This document shows positions 1 through 29,500 of a stretch of DNA of 64,000 nt, one piece after another; position 1 is the stretch's first letter, and the number at the start of each line of letters is the position of its first letter. Both the position numbers and the translations under genes were made by a program. Origin of the DNA: Xiphias gladius (Eukaryota > Chordata > Actinopteri > Istiophoriformes > Xiphiidae); the NCBI RefSeq assembly GCF_016859285.1, contig NC_053414.1, forward strand, positions 25,714,030-25,778,029, given 5' to 3'. Under the pieces are notes generated by a model that searched no databases, had not been told where the DNA came from, and worked only from the letters and a program-made list of their open reading frames with translations.

Positions 1-120
1 TCCATTCAATTAAACTGGGTTATTGAACTGTGAACAGAGAACCTGTCGGTGCTGATTATCATCCCGTTCTCTCTTCCTCTCTCATTTCCTTCCACTATCT
101 CTCCCCCTTGCATCTTTTAA

Positions 121-16520
<16,400 letters not shown>

Positions 16521-17490
16521 GGGACGTCAAATAATCAGCTACAAAAATTACCTTCCAGGGCAAGGTCTGCCACTTAGAACAAAGAATAACTTCAAAAGCC
16601 TTTTATGCTTCCAAATATATAATATATATATTTTTTCCTCCCATTTCCAGTAGTGTACTGATCTGTCTTCCTTGTTTTAGAGCACCTTTTCTTGACACAA
16701 ACCAATCAGAAGGACTTGGTATCAACTAGGGGAGTTGTTTTGGTGGCTCTGCTGATGTGTGATTTGCTGTTCCTTTTGTTATTTTTTTTTTTAAATTTAC
16801 ACTGTACTGCACTGAATGACTGATGCTTTCTTATGCAAGGTTTTGTACACAAAAATAGGTTCCTCTAATTAGCACGCTAAGTTGCCAGCAAAACCTCGGG
16901 TCTCCACAATAAGTGACCTTAGAACTTAAAGCAGAGACATAATGTAAATCTACAGATGTGTAACTATTACCAGCGACTGTCGTCCTGTTGCCTGTGACTG
17001 CTGTTAGTTTTTCAGAGCAGCGCTGAAGTGGTTTATCAGATTGGATATGTAGACAGATTTTTCTATACCCAGTCTGCTTCCAATCAGTGCTGCCATTTGT
17101 ACCCCAATGAACAAATATTTAGCCGTTGAACATTTTTCTAAAGTCACCGATTTATATTATTTTCACCTTTCTTGTGCCCAGATGTGTTTAGTTTTAGTCT
17201 GGGTATAACAGAATGTTTGAGGGAAAACAAGGTTTAGGGTTACTCCAACTATAAAATCATGAGCCAAATGTCAGTATTTGGCACTTAGCAGCACTTGCAT
17301 CTTCATTTAATATTTTTACTTTGTCCGGATTGACTGTACATGTTTAAAAATGCCCCCATATCACCTAGACTAACTCATTCTCATTTCTCTAATGTTAGTA
17401 TATGTAATCAACTGATGTTTACATGACACCATTTGTATCTATTAATTGTTGAACCACCTGCACAAGAAATAAAGATATTTAAAAAAAAAA
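16521..17490 (+). other. myh11: myh11 3' UTR with poly(A) signal
   Basis: Noncoding sequence after the SM1 stop, with no further open frame of note. A canonical AATAAA at 17468-17473 is followed 7 nt later by a genomic A-tract (17481-17499), so cleavage is expected near 17480-17490. Both SM1 and SM2 messages would share this end. Confidence 0.75.
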
Positions 17491-17499
17491 AAAAAAAAA

Positions 17500-19894
17500 G
17501 TTTTGATTTTCTCCTTTTAATGTTTCTGTCTTGGTCAGTAACTTCAGAGATCAAACATTATTCTCACCTGTTGTGTTCAATAAAAAAACAATTGCAAACC
17601 AACAGGATAAAAGTTGGGTATGGTACCTCAGGCACATTCTGTACAATTTAAAATCCAAATACAGAAGCAGTTGCAGAGCTGCTGCATACAAACAAACACC
17701 CAGTACACAGTGGTCATAGATTACGATTACAGTTAGCTCATGTTAGTTTGAGGAAGGTTACACAGCGAAGAGGAGCAGGAACTGCATTTCCCCTCAAGTA
17801 TGAAGTTCATTCCTACACATAGGCTACAGTGCAGTATACATCGATGACTGCTGTATTAATGTGATATTTAGATATGTACTGAAATATTTGCTTAATGAGC
17901 TGCTGGATGGCAGTCGTGAAAACTCCGGATCAACCAGAAACATTTCAGGGAAAGCACACTCATCACATTAAAACTGTTGATCACTCTATTTCCCATTCAC
18001 AATATCTCTTACTAAAAGGCAGGAAAAGGGTATTCAATATAGGCTCTATATAGCTACACAAACAGAAGTATGAACTGTGCTTATCTTTTACCTGTTAAAA
18101 TCTATTATTGCTTTGCATTTTTCCCTGTTCGACAATCATATAACACTCAACGGCAGACAGGAGGTCTCACATCTATAGAATTATTACTATACATTCAGTA
18201 GTGCACATGTGCCGATCTAAAGTCTGAAGTTAAATAAAATTATCTTAGTAAAAAAGTTCTTTCCAACGCTAAGTCATAAATTTGCAGCATGACAAATCTT
18301 ATCTCTGAGGCAGAAAAACCTTTTACCTATTCTTCACATTTACAAGCCTTGCATACCAGAAAATAACTGTTAAAACAAGTCTATGCAAAGGCGGGAAGGA
18401 GGAGAGCTGGGCCAAACTGAATTCAACAAAGTACTAAGTGGAATTGCTTAAACTAGCCTGAAGGAAAGTGTCATTTCCTCATTTTTAGAAGCCTGGTGGC
18501 GTGAGGAATAGATCACTTGTATTTATTTGAACTACAACGGCAAAGCAAGGCCTACAAACCGAAGAGGTAATAACATTGATGAAGGCAGCGATGGCTAAAA
18601 CATCAACTCGTGGCAGCAACTAATTCATTCTTAACTCATTCCCAAACAGATTTTTTTGTAACAGTGGAGAATTGAGTCAGAAAGTTCATTATTTTATAAA
18701 AACTATTTTCATCATTTTAACCAGCAGTATTTAGCTTTAGCTTTACAAAGGTCTTTGTGTCTTACAAGTTAATTGATGCCATTCTTGATTAGAACTACAT
18801 TAATACAGCCCAGAGTTTAAAGAACAAAGAACAAAAACAGACTTACCATGTCATATCAGATTTACACAAAAACTAACCCATTACTTCTATGTTTAATCAT
18901 TTTTCCCCCATTATCAGAACTTTGGTCTGGCCTTGGTCATAAACACAATATTTGCTTATATGAACTTTTTTATGAGTGATGCTTGGTCCCTATACTAGGG
19001 TCAAGTCCAGTGACTGTTATTAATATACAGTGCACTCAGAAATTATACGGACCCCATGACTTTTTCACATTTTGTTACGCTGCGACCTTACGCTTTCCAA
19101 ATCATGTCCACAGGTGGACTCCGTTCAAGATGTAGAAACATCTAAAAGGTAATTAAGAGAAATTAGAGGCACCTGAGCTAAATTTCAAGTGTCATAGCAA
19201 AGGGTCTGAATACTTATGTCAATGTGAAATTTCAGTTTTTCCTTTTAAAAAATTTGCAAAAAAAATCTAAAATTCTGTTTTCACTTTGTCCGTATGGGGT
19301 ATTGAATGTAGGTTGATGAGGGAAAAGATGAATTTAAATAATTTTAGCATCAGGCTGCAACATAACAAAATGGGAAGAAAAGTGAAGGGGTCTGATTACT
19401 TTATGAATGCACTGTCACTGGCTCTAATTTTGGTCCCTACTTCAATGAATGAATGGGCAAGTGCAACAACCACCCTAAGTGTGTTTTCTGGGGAGCAGTA
19501 ATGTTCCAAAAGCCCTGATGTGCTTGATCCATCACAGAAAGCAAATCAGATGACACAGAAGGTTTTTTTTCCAGATGCAATCCTCCACAGCGTCAAAGAT
19601 ACAGTAGAAGATAAAGTGAGAGCGGTTGGTTCTGCATTCCTTGATTTTATACAAGCTAGTGCTGCTTCCTATGATAGATATGGTGTGATACTAGCCTGAA
19701 GCAGCACAAGTCCATGCCGTGATTATGTGGGCCATGGAGCAAGGAGAGTGGCTTCCTTGTTCAAATAGTTCAGCAGGGCACGTGGCAACAAGGGAGGACA
19801 GCACAGTTCAAGTCCCACTGCTGTAGTTTATTAACAAGGGAGGGGCTCGGGGTGAGGTGACTGAAGGAGGGAGGTGGCTTGTCTTCCTTTTGTC
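17500..19894. other. Convergent intergenic region between myh11 and nde1
   Basis: About 2.4 kb between the myh11 poly(A) site and the nde1 stop codon. It holds a Tc1-like deletion derivative (19028-19414) and two AATAAA signals on the minus strand that could end nde1: 19827-19832, only about 63 nt past the nde1 stop, and one near 18520. No other gene was seen. Confidence 0.6.
19028..19414. mobile_element. Tc1/mariner-type non-autonomous remnant (387 bp)
   Basis: The left end begins CAGTGCACTCAGAAATTATA and runs into CACATTTTGTTACGCTGC. The right end is its inverted counterpart, with GCAACATAACAAAATGGG and a terminal GAATGCACTG. The interior keeps two stretches familiar from full-length fish Tc1-like elements, including TTCCAAATCATGTCCACAGG just after the left end, but the transposase gene is gone. 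TA precedes the left end; the right flank is TC, so the target duplication has decayed. This is an internal-deletion (MITE-like) copy and is not capable of moving itself. Confidence 0.8.
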
Positions 19895-22800
19895 TCATAG
19901 CAGGATCTTGACTCCTCCCTGCGGAGACTGGGCACCCTGGGAGACCCCTCTCGGAGGAGCTGGTCCAAACTCTAACCGCTTCACTAAACTGCAAGAGAAG
20001 ATGTAGTGCATACAGTCATGAACAAATCCTAAATTAACAAGTCGAAACACTTATTAGTCTCAATATTTGTTGATTCATACAGTCGTATAAAAAGATAATG
20101 ATAAAATAAAATGATCCTGTAAAAAATTTAACAGAACTCTGTATGTAAATAGGGCAACGATCTAGTGGACTGACGTGACGAGTTCATATTTGGCATTATA
20201 CTGAAAAGCTGTTCCTAATATTGTTTCAAGCTTAATTCATATAAATGGGATGGACAAAATATTAAGAACACCTCTCAGTATAACACAGTGCAGTGCGACA
20301 GCACTGCAAATTACAGCCTTCAAAATGACCATTAAAATAAATGAACATTAAAATCCTCATGAAGGGAGGATTCATTGCAGTCCTGTTGTAATATACTGAA
20401 TTGGTTTTATTCAGATGTACCTAATAAACTGGTGAGTGAGTGTAGATTAATCTAATCACTGTGTGTCATAGTAACCCGTCCCCTGAACTGGAGAATCAGT
20501 ATTTTTACTGAAGAACTTGAATGAAAAGTTAAAATGGGTCTGACATGGATTTATTTAATCACTGGAGTCAGATGCAGTTAAGAAATCACGTTTTTGCATC
20601 AGCAAGGAAAATATTTGAAAAGATTTACAGACTGTAACAGTCTGTAACGTTAGTTTACAATATACAAGGGCCGAATACGTTAGATGATGCATGGTGTAAC
20701 CTTAGGTTGCATAACAGCAGCGGTGCATAAATTACTTGTTCCGCCTGTAAATAATCTTAATATATTGTGATTGGATGGGGATAAAAAGTAAGCAAACGGT
20801 GCTGTCTTGATGTTGCTGTGTCTTAAACAAAGCGCTCCAGGCGCTTTCACTTCAAGTGACTGTGCATAGCAGTTGAACCTACATAAAGAACAAAACCTTG
20901 TTCGATTATAAGCTGCAGCATTACAGCTTTTGATCAAACACGCACACTTGTACCTATAGTACAGTACAAAATACAAGTTAGATTCTCTTTAACCAGAAAA
21001 ACTGACTTCTATTTAATTATTGATAGAACAACAAAAACATAAGCTTTTCCTCTGGTTACTTTAGACTTGACTACTGTCTTATTCCTCACCTGTCATACTG
21101 AGGAGGGGGACTCACGTTGGTAGTTTGGACCTCAGGCCCTGCTTCTAAACCTGAAGGACTACCAGGACGAGCTGGAAGTGCCGGTCTGCTAACAGATGTG
21201 TCGTACACAAAGTCTCGACAGGACGCCAACTTGGACTCCAGATTCTGGCAGGGGTTTATAAAATATCAGTCAGTCAGTTCATACATGAAAAACCCAAACC
21301 CGTATTCATACTATTAAAAAAAAAGCACAGTTCTGTGAGGATATAGTCAACTTTGTGCTATAGTAGTATAATTATTAACTCTCTTACTCCAACTTTTCTC
21401 AGCAGCTCCCCTACAATATTGAGTGCAGATATTCTAGCAGACGTAGTGAGGGGGGTCCCTGTTAGACCATCACCTAAAACAAAACCAATGTGAGCAGGTA
21501 AACAATCAGTATGTTAATACATCGTTGGTATATTTACTAAAAAGTAGTTATTACTGTAGTAAGAGTTTTTCTATTCACCTCGACGGATGCTGGAAGCAGG
21601 GGGCGTGACAAATGAGCTGAGAGGCTTGGAGGGTGTGACAGGGAAGGATGGGTTACCAGCCAAGGGGCATGGCAGATCTGCTCGATCTGTGTCTTTGCCC
21701 AGGCTGCTGGACGGACGTCTTTCCTTTTGACGTACAGCCAGCTCCTGGCGAAGATCTGCCACAAACAGAGAAACAGATACAACTGTGAGTCAGCTTTTCA
21801 TTAATATTAAATATTAAACGACAGAGACTCGAGACTAACTGAAAAAGGTTATCCATTATGTCATATCAGCTTTCTATTAATACAGTGCATACATTTAGAA
21901 ATCAATCAATCTGAAATAAAAACTGCATTTCCACAAGTCTACTGTTAAAGATACACTGGAGAACACCACAAGGTCTACAGCCGATGGCCAACTGACCGCT
22001 GATGTGCACATTCTGCACTTGCACAAGAGCAAATCGCTAGTCTATATTTCTAATCCAAAAAAACACCAAGGAAAGACAAAAAAAACCAACAATGTGATTC
22101 CCCTTGAATGCTAAAAAAAAACCACAATTTGAGAATATGGCTAATAAAAAGGCTCCCACTGACAATGATACAATTGGCTTTCCTTTTCTTTTATTTACCC
22201 TGGTATTGTCAGCCTCATGACATTTTCTTGTGGACAATGACAGTGAAAGCAGGCGCAAAAAATGAGACAGTATCACGAGCACTCACTGACGGCCTCAGTC
22301 ACCAATTCATGATACTCAATCAGCTGAAAAGCCACTGATAATAGTTGACTAGTTCAAAATGCAGCAGACGCACAGGTAAAATGATAAACGGTAGTCAGCC
22401 AAAGACCATCAACATCAGCCCCATGGCACCTGACGGCCAACTATTGGCTTTGTGGGTGGGCAGCTAATGTTTATTAGCTGTTTATCAATGTTTAATGGCA
22501 GATATGATGTTTATTTTAAGGGACTACCCTAATTAAAAAAGTTCATTTTTATTCCACAGTGAAATTAATGGAAAACAGCAGCTGACCACTATTATATGAG
22601 CTAAAACATATAAAAACACCGGTACAGTCATTGAACTCACTAATGAGGTTAGACGGTACAAATATATACTATTATACAAAGGCACATTAGATCATTAGAT
22701 CAGCTACAGGATAAACAAGTTCACTGAGTCAGGTATAAGTGCCAGTTTGTAAAGAAATCAGCATTTCTTGTAAACATGAGAAGCTATAATGAGTTTAAAT

Positions 22801-24155
22801 TTGTGTGTATACCTCTGGCTTCATCCTTGAGCCTCTGAACAGACTCAAGTAGGTTCTCCTTCTCATCCAGCTCGCTTTCGAGAAAGGCATTCCTCTCAAT
22901 GACTTGGTTCATCCGCTGCTCAAAGTCCTCCAGAGACATGATGGTAGCCCTGGAACAAACAGGGATGATAGGCCACTAAAAGTTAAAAACGCTGGATTCA
23001 TTGTGTATACATGCTTAGGATTCTGTGGTCTAACTCTCTGTGAGTAAGTGCATCACAGTCAAAGTTAAGTTATCATTTGACTAAGACATACGATTTTGTA
23101 GACACTGACCTTTTGGTCCTCTCCAGGTCATCATTGGACTGCTCGAGCTCTCTGATGTATTTCTGCAGGTGATCTCTAACTGCTCTGGTTTCCGTCAGAT
23201 CTTCCTCCAGGGTTGAGATGTGCCTCAAAGCATCAGAATGCTGGGCCTCAAACTTTTCCTGTGAACAGCACACAGATATCAAATTAACTGACATTGAAAC
23301 TGCCAGTTTTGCTGTGTCATGGCAGATTATTAGCCAATGCAGCTGCCAGCACATTTTAATTGGAGGAGGTGTGTATTTCATAGACATTGTCTGAGGCAAA
23401 ATTCCCATTGAATGTTCTTTCTCTGCCTCCTTGTCCCCATCAACCTTTGATTAATCAGGAGTCTTTTTAGCACAATCTTGCATTGATTTCTTCCATTGAT
23501 GTTCTCTTCCCCAATGGACCACTGAACAAAAATAGCAGTAAACTAGGCAGAAATTTTCACAGTGGTGGTGGGACTAATTATGCTGAATTTTGGTTGGCTA
23601 GAACCCACCTGTGAATGTGGGTGTGTCTGTCTATTTGCTTGCTTCCCTGTCTGAGAGACGGTAGAGTAGCATTTTTATCCTTCATCACTAACTAGAGCAC
23701 CAGAGCATTGCCCAGCTCTATAGGGGCTAAGGCCTATTTATAATCAAGGTGCTCTACCTTTATGTTTTCCAGTTCCATGCGAAGTCGGTTGTTGCCTAAA
23801 AGCAGCTCTTTGTTTCGACCCTCACACTGCTTCAGCTCTGTTTCCAGTTCTGCTTCATAGTCTCGACTCATCTGCTGAAACTCCTGCAGCTCCTCCTGAG
23901 CCTCTTCAGCCCTGATGACAAAACAACGTTTTACTCCACACAAAAAAAAAACTCACAAATGTTTCCATACTATATGACACGTATATAGCTATTAGAGATC
24001 GTTTTTATAATGTAAGGTAGCAGGTTAACGAGTTTTGTGTGCCTTAAATCTACTGCCTTATATTGTTACCTTTGCTGATGTCTCTCTGCCTGCTCCTTCC
24101 AGAAGCCCAGCTCGTCTTCTAGGGATGCAAACTTGCGTGTTGTTGGCTCTACCAT
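19895..24155 (-). CDS. nde1: NudE neurodevelopment protein 1 (LIS1/dynein regulator)
   Basis: Coiled-coil adaptor that links LIS1 to cytoplasmic dynein at centrosomes and kinetochores; required for mitosis and neurogenesis (family knowledge). Minus-strand coding exons: 24155-24070, 23911-23758, 23258-23110, 22949-22813, 21755-21579, 21473-21388, 21244-21090, 19988-19895. They total 1038 nt and encode 345 aa against 346 in human. The start ATG opens [21 protein letters not shown] coiled coil covers roughly residues 10-165 and includes NNRLRMELE and [18 protein letters not shown]. The palmitoylation-type cysteine in ESKLASC is kept (residue 272). The end [10 protein letters not shown]...GVKILL matches the long human C-terminus. 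The reading frame of the last exon fixes the exon 8 donor at 21090 rather than 21116. The gene is convergent with myh11, as in human. Confidence 0.93.
20238..20440 (-). repeat. Interspersed repeat, copy 1 (CAGTTTATTAGGTACA family)
   Basis: Read on the minus strand, this part of the last nde1 intron begins CCAGTTTATTAGGTACATCT and contains CTCCCTTCATGA and ATTACAACAGGACTGCAAT. The same order of motifs recurs in the plus orientation at 44790-45090 inside marf1. It is a diverged interspersed repeat common in fish; the class is not assigned. Confidence 0.65.
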
Positions 24156-24586
24156 GTCTGCTCTAAGTCAGGATTATGGGGGTGGGATACGTAACTACAA
24201 AATAAACCATAAAAGAGCTTTCAGTGCTGTCCGTATGTGTCATGAGAAGACGTACATCCTTACAATTCAAGCCACAAAACTGTTACCGTTAGCGAATATC
24301 AACTAGGTTGGCTAATATAAGTCACCGCCGTCATGTATTTTGTCACTGAATACTTAGGCTGAGACAAGTAACAACTACGTGAATACGGTTTGTGTTTATT
24401 TCTAGCGAGTAATAAAACGTGAAGACGGGAAGTGAAAGCGTTGCTACTTTTTAAAGCTAATAGCGGTGTTGGAAATTGTACAGACCTTGGCTAACTTTTT
24501 CAGCTAAGCTACTGTAGCTAGCTAAGCGACTTAGCCAGAATGTGTTATCCCAAAACAAATGACGAACAGAAACCAAGCAGACTCAC

Positions 24587-24720
24587 CTGCATACAGTGGG
24601 ACGATTAAAACATATTCTTGCTAATGAAGCGAATTTCGAGATAAGGATAATTTTTCCGGGTTGAGCAACAAACGTACTGTCACTTGCACAAACTAATCTC
24701 TCTTTACGTTACGACGGTGC
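24587..24720 (-). other. nde1: nde1 5' noncoding exon (putative)
   Basis: A strong minus-strand donor, GCAG|GTGAGT, lies at 24587/24586, upstream of the coding exon whose acceptor TTAG is at 24163-24166. This fits a spliced 5' UTR exon. Its 5' limit (transcription start) is a guess, placed below the CCAAT/CRE cluster. Confidence 0.45.
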
Positions 24721-24850
24721 TCGACTCAACAACCGAATATATACGAAGCTTTAGTTCTCGGTCGCCATTGGACAAAATAAATGACGTCGCGAAAAGCTCA
24801 TCCAATCATAGTATTCAAATAGCTTGTAGCCGCGGGAGGCGGAGTCCCCA
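24721..24850 (-). promoter_or_regulatory. nde1: Probable nde1 promoter
   Basis: Directly upstream of the putative 5' exon are a CCAAT box on the minus strand (ATTGG on + near 24768), a CRE-like TGACGTCGCG core at 24782-24791, and another CCAAT on the plus strand near 24801. Local CpG content is raised relative to the flanking AT-rich DNA. This is motif evidence only. Confidence 0.4.
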
Positions 24851-25700
24851 ACATAACAGTGTTCCGCTGCCGTTTTGTCCTGCCTCAATAACTACCAAGT
24901 CATGTCTCGAGTCGTCATTCAAGCTAGTGGAAGGTTAAAGGAAAAAACCTGTTTTTGACTTCAAATATAATTTTGTATTGTGTTTCTACTTCTTCCACCT
25001 CACTGACTGATACAGAGAGGCAAAATAGAAACACTTAATAATGCAATCCAATACAAAGTATATCCTCTATCCACCACAGACTAAGATCATGTCTTGACTA
25101 AAACTTCACTTTATATGCATCATATTTTTTGCAAGAAAAAATTATTTACATTATATTCTACAAATGTTTTTAGTTTTTCCGCTCGCAATTATTCCTGAAT
25201 TCTGTATTTTTGACCAAGAGAGAGAAATGGAATTAAATCACTCTTTAGAGTAACTTGCCTGTACTGGGTGCATAACTGGCAATGGGGAACTATTGGAGCA
25301 ATGAGAGAGAAACACTGGAAAGTGCACTACATATAATGATCAGGTATGAATGATTTTTCTATGTACAATTGTTAGTAGGCAAAACAGGTTATACATTTAT
25401 TGGGGGGAAAAAAATGCAGTTCGGTTTTTTTTTTGCACATTTCCTTGAATTTTCATCTCATCATCCCCATGACAAGTTTATGAAAAAGTTAGGAAAACAT
25501 CTGATATACTGTTATTATGTGGTATTTAGCATGAGGATATTTTATATTAATGTTTAGTAGTATATATATATATAATATTAGTATGTAACAGTTTGAAATG
25601 AAATGAAACAGCCCATATTGATGTAATTGAAAACAACATTCTTTAATGTATAAGGGCCTATTACAGCCTGGAAGGCCTTACTGCTGACAATAAGAATTAT
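24850..25700. other. Intergenic region between nde1 promoter and panx1 3' end
   Basis: AT-rich sequence with homopolymer runs. Minus-strand AATAAA signals at 25718-25723 and 25396-25401 are candidates for the panx1 transcript end. I see no gene here. Confidence 0.5.
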
Positions 25701-26582
25701 CAACAATTATCAACATTTTTATTTTTTTTTAAAGAATATTCATTCATCATTTATGTAAAATGCAGAGCTGCCATCGGTCTATTAGTTTGGACAACCCAGG
25801 GTCTTGTTTTACTTCTAACATGCACATACAGTACACCACTGCTGTTAACATTACACTTACACACAAATAGCCACATGCTTTACAGCCCAGACAAAGGGGC
25901 TCCATTGTACCAATCGTACATCTTCTATTTACTGCACCAAAGCTATAAATACATCTAAGCCTAGTGTTCAGAAACTATTCTCATTTTTTTTTTAAAAGGG
26001 GGAGTAAGAAGGTTCTTGCACCTGGGAAATTAATGTACAGTTTTCAGTCCAAGGAACATGGCTTATATTATGAATAATGATGGAAGGCATTTCAGATCCT
26101 GAGAAAAGTAACATGTACCATAGAAAAAATTGAAAAATAGGAATTTCATTTCAGAAAAAAAAAATGTCAGGGGTCAGATTGCCTCAGACCTGAATCATTC
26201 CTCTGAGGGGTATTCACATATATTAAAAATATGACATCTAACAGGTAAAGTGTATGGTGGCCAAACTACACAATGTGTGAATGAGTGAAGGCTATCTCTG
26301 TTTTCCTATGGATTACACTGCTTTAGGTCAATACGCCACCAGCAATTCAGATAACAGTAAGTGCACAGGGTTTGCTCCCACTTCTTCTTTTCCGTCACAG
26401 CAGGGCTTATCCTCATCAGGTCAGCTAGTTAGTAACAAGGCAGAGAGATCTGAGGGAAAATAAAAGAAGTTGAAGTTTAAATCGACAGCATAATCAACTG
26501 ATTTCACTGACGTTAGCATGTATCGTTCTGCTAAATTCACTTGTACATTACCGAGTAAATGTGCTCCTTCACCTTGGAGGAA
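25700..26582 (-). other. panx1: panx1 3' UTR (probable)
   Basis: About 870 nt of noncoding sequence follow the stop codon and end at a minus-strand AATAAA (25718-25723). The alternative signal at 25396-25401 would lengthen it. No conserved element was recognised. Confidence 0.5.
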
Positions 26583-29500
26583 TCATTCTTCAGCCTTATT
26601 AGTTTTTTTGTTGTCCTTGCGTGAGCACGTCCTCTTACTGTCTAAAACATCAGTCTTCACCTGACCCAGAGTTCGCAGTAGGCACATGGTGTCAAAGCCC
26701 TCATCGCCAGCCTCTTGCAATAACTCGAGCACCTGTAAATAAAACATTTTAACTCCCTTTTCAAAGAAAAAGCGACAGCAAACACAAGTGACATATGTTG
26801 ACCACCATACTTGACCTACAGAATCAGCGCTGTGACCCACCTGCAGACACTTAAAAGATTTGAGTTCACTCAGGTTCTCCTGCAGGAAGAGCAGATAAAT
26901 GCTGAGGTCGTTGTACAAGGGCGTGACCACGCCCAAAGCACCAAATCCTGGCAGCATCTCATAAGGCCGGAGGAAGCTGGAGCTCTGACGTGCTGGTCCA
27001 AGAGCAGCGTACACAACCAGCGGAGCAAGAAGCACATACACCCCCAGGTTGATGTAGCTGAGCAGCCTGAAGACACCCACTGCTACGAGCTTGCACTGGA
27101 CAGCAGACGGCACCATGCTGTCGTTCTTCAGCACTCCTGTCCGCAGGTCACAGGGAAACTCGTCGGTGAAGGAGGCCAGCTGGATGTAGTAGCCGAGGTA
27201 GAGGCAGGCCAGCAGGAGGATCAGCAGGGTCAGGCCCCGGCATGCCAGGTACTTGACCACGAGGCAGTGAGAGAAGCGCTTGGTCTTCAGATACTGCTCC
27301 ACTAACGGGTATTTGAAGCAGCCCTCAGTCAGGTCCAAAGCACTGTTGCAGAATTAAGGCATACAGGCTTTTAGCAAATGTTTCAGTTGTTTTGGAAATG
27401 CATAGCAAACCATGTACCAGAAAAAGAAGACAAACACATAACAATAATATAATTATCAGTAAAAATCACAGCTAGAAGCAAACAGTCGTTTGATTAATAA
27501 TAATAACACCTTGGATCAAACAACACATGGTAAGTTTTACAGCATTATTCCTTTTCAGAGAAAATATTTCTTAATCACCTATGAACAGACCATTCCCCCT
27601 ATCTTTTGCAAAACTGTTTTACTCAATTTAAGATAAGCCTAATAGCTCCTCTTAGCATCAGTTTATTAAAACTGCTGCAGTACCATTGTTATAAAGGCCT
27701 ATACAGTATATGTGTCGTTTCCAGCCCATTCATCAGGGAGGGCGCAGGGGTGGGCATTGCTGTCTGTCACTGTATCTGTCACTTTCACACTACCACAGGG
27801 AGGCACCAAAAAAAGAAACTGTCCAGTTCTATGTGTAGCGACCTTAAAGCTGCACTAACCAATATTTTTCCATGAATAAAATGACTGTGTTTAACGTGAA
27901 AGGTGAAACACAGAGACAAAGCCACAGAGAAGGATCACCTGACTCTGTGGTTGCCCTCTGCTCTATGGACCATTTTGGCATCATTCAGCTAATTGTTTGG
28001 TTTTTATGGCCTGCCTGTTATATCACTGTTTTGGTTCAATCTCACCACTCTCATCAGCCGAATTTACAGATGCAGTAGGCAGCTGATCAAAATCAGCGAA
28101 TGTAGGTTTAAGCAATATCTTGCCAATTTTTCCCAGCAGTTAGTGGTTGAGGATTAGTTGAGGATGGCCCATTATACTTTTTTACATGTAGTGTACCAAT
28201 TGTAAGCTCGGTAGACCGACATTTTCAACATGGCAACCAAACACTCTCAGGAGGCATTAAAAAGAGTTTAAATTTAAGCAACTGCCTTTAAAACAAATGA
28301 ATGTTATGGTCACACAATCACATGTCTAAGAGGGAAATAGCGAGTAGAATTGGTGGGAGGTGATTAAATGGTGTTTACCTCTGGGTGTCCTCTGATGCAT
28401 CCTTGTTATCTAAGGATGCCAGATTCTTTGCTAGCCTGATGGCACGATTATAAAAGCGGTCTAGCTCCTCCATGATGAAGTTGAGGTCAGAGGAGAGGTG
28501 CGGCGCTGCAGTGAAACGCCAGAACAGGGCCGGGATGTACATGAGGATGGCCAGTAGGAGCAGGATGTATGGAAAGAACTGAGCCAATCCCAGAAGAGGG
28601 GTGACACAGAAGAGAAGAGCAACGCATTAGATGAAGAGGACGAAAATCCAACTGATTTCTGGAAACTATTAATATAAATGTAACTTTTGGAAAGCATGCA
28701 TTTAATTGTTTTTTTTTTGTAAAAACTAAATGAGAAATATGTAGTCAATTTCAAGTCTGTGTCATTAGTCAAAGGGCTACGAAAATGTTATGACACATAA
28801 AAAAAACAGCTGATACGTCAATGTGCATCTATAGCTGATAACTGCAAAAAAGCAGTAATTTCAGGATATTTATAGACATATGCTTGGCAGTTCTTTCATT
28901 GATTAATACTTCTAAATTTTAACAGTATTAAAACCTTAAAAAATATCCCAATATGCACATTATGAAACTGTCAGCACTCATCATTCTGCATGGCGCTGTA
29001 CCTTGTGCAGCCATAGTGGGGAACTGTCAGCTTGTTGCTGCACTGCAGCCCAGCAAAATGAGTCCACGTATGCGGCCTGTCTCCAGGAGAAGTTAGTGGG
29101 AGGAAAGCAGCTGATCTGGGTACCTGGAAGAGGAAAGTGAAGGATCAGTCAGAGCTGACAGGCATTTTTGTCATTCGGCAAAAAGAGACAAACACTGCAA
29201 CAATTGTCAGTCGCCCCTCTTCTGCACTCATGGCCTAATTTGTTGGTGGGTTGTTTTCAGCATACTTTGAGTCAATAATTACGCCATGCCCTATTACGGT
29301 GAGGGTACAATAGGAAAATTCACTCAGGCGTGTACAATTCACAAATGACCCAGACAGTCAACAGACAGTAATATTTTGGCAGCACAGGGCCTGTCATCAT
29401 ATCACAGATTGATGCTTTCAACAAACTGAGCACATCCTCACAACAGAAATTCAATTTTCGGTGTGTTTTCTGTGTATGACATATAGTCCACCAACTATCA

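Noticed and set aside
17481-17499. A-tract as evidence of a retrocopy of myh11
   Set aside because: The gene has introns throughout; the tract simply follows its poly(A) signal.
26811-27305. 164-codon plus-strand ORF
   Set aside because: It is the reverse of panx1 exon 4, whose minus-strand frame is clearly the real one. The plus frame has no family resemblance.
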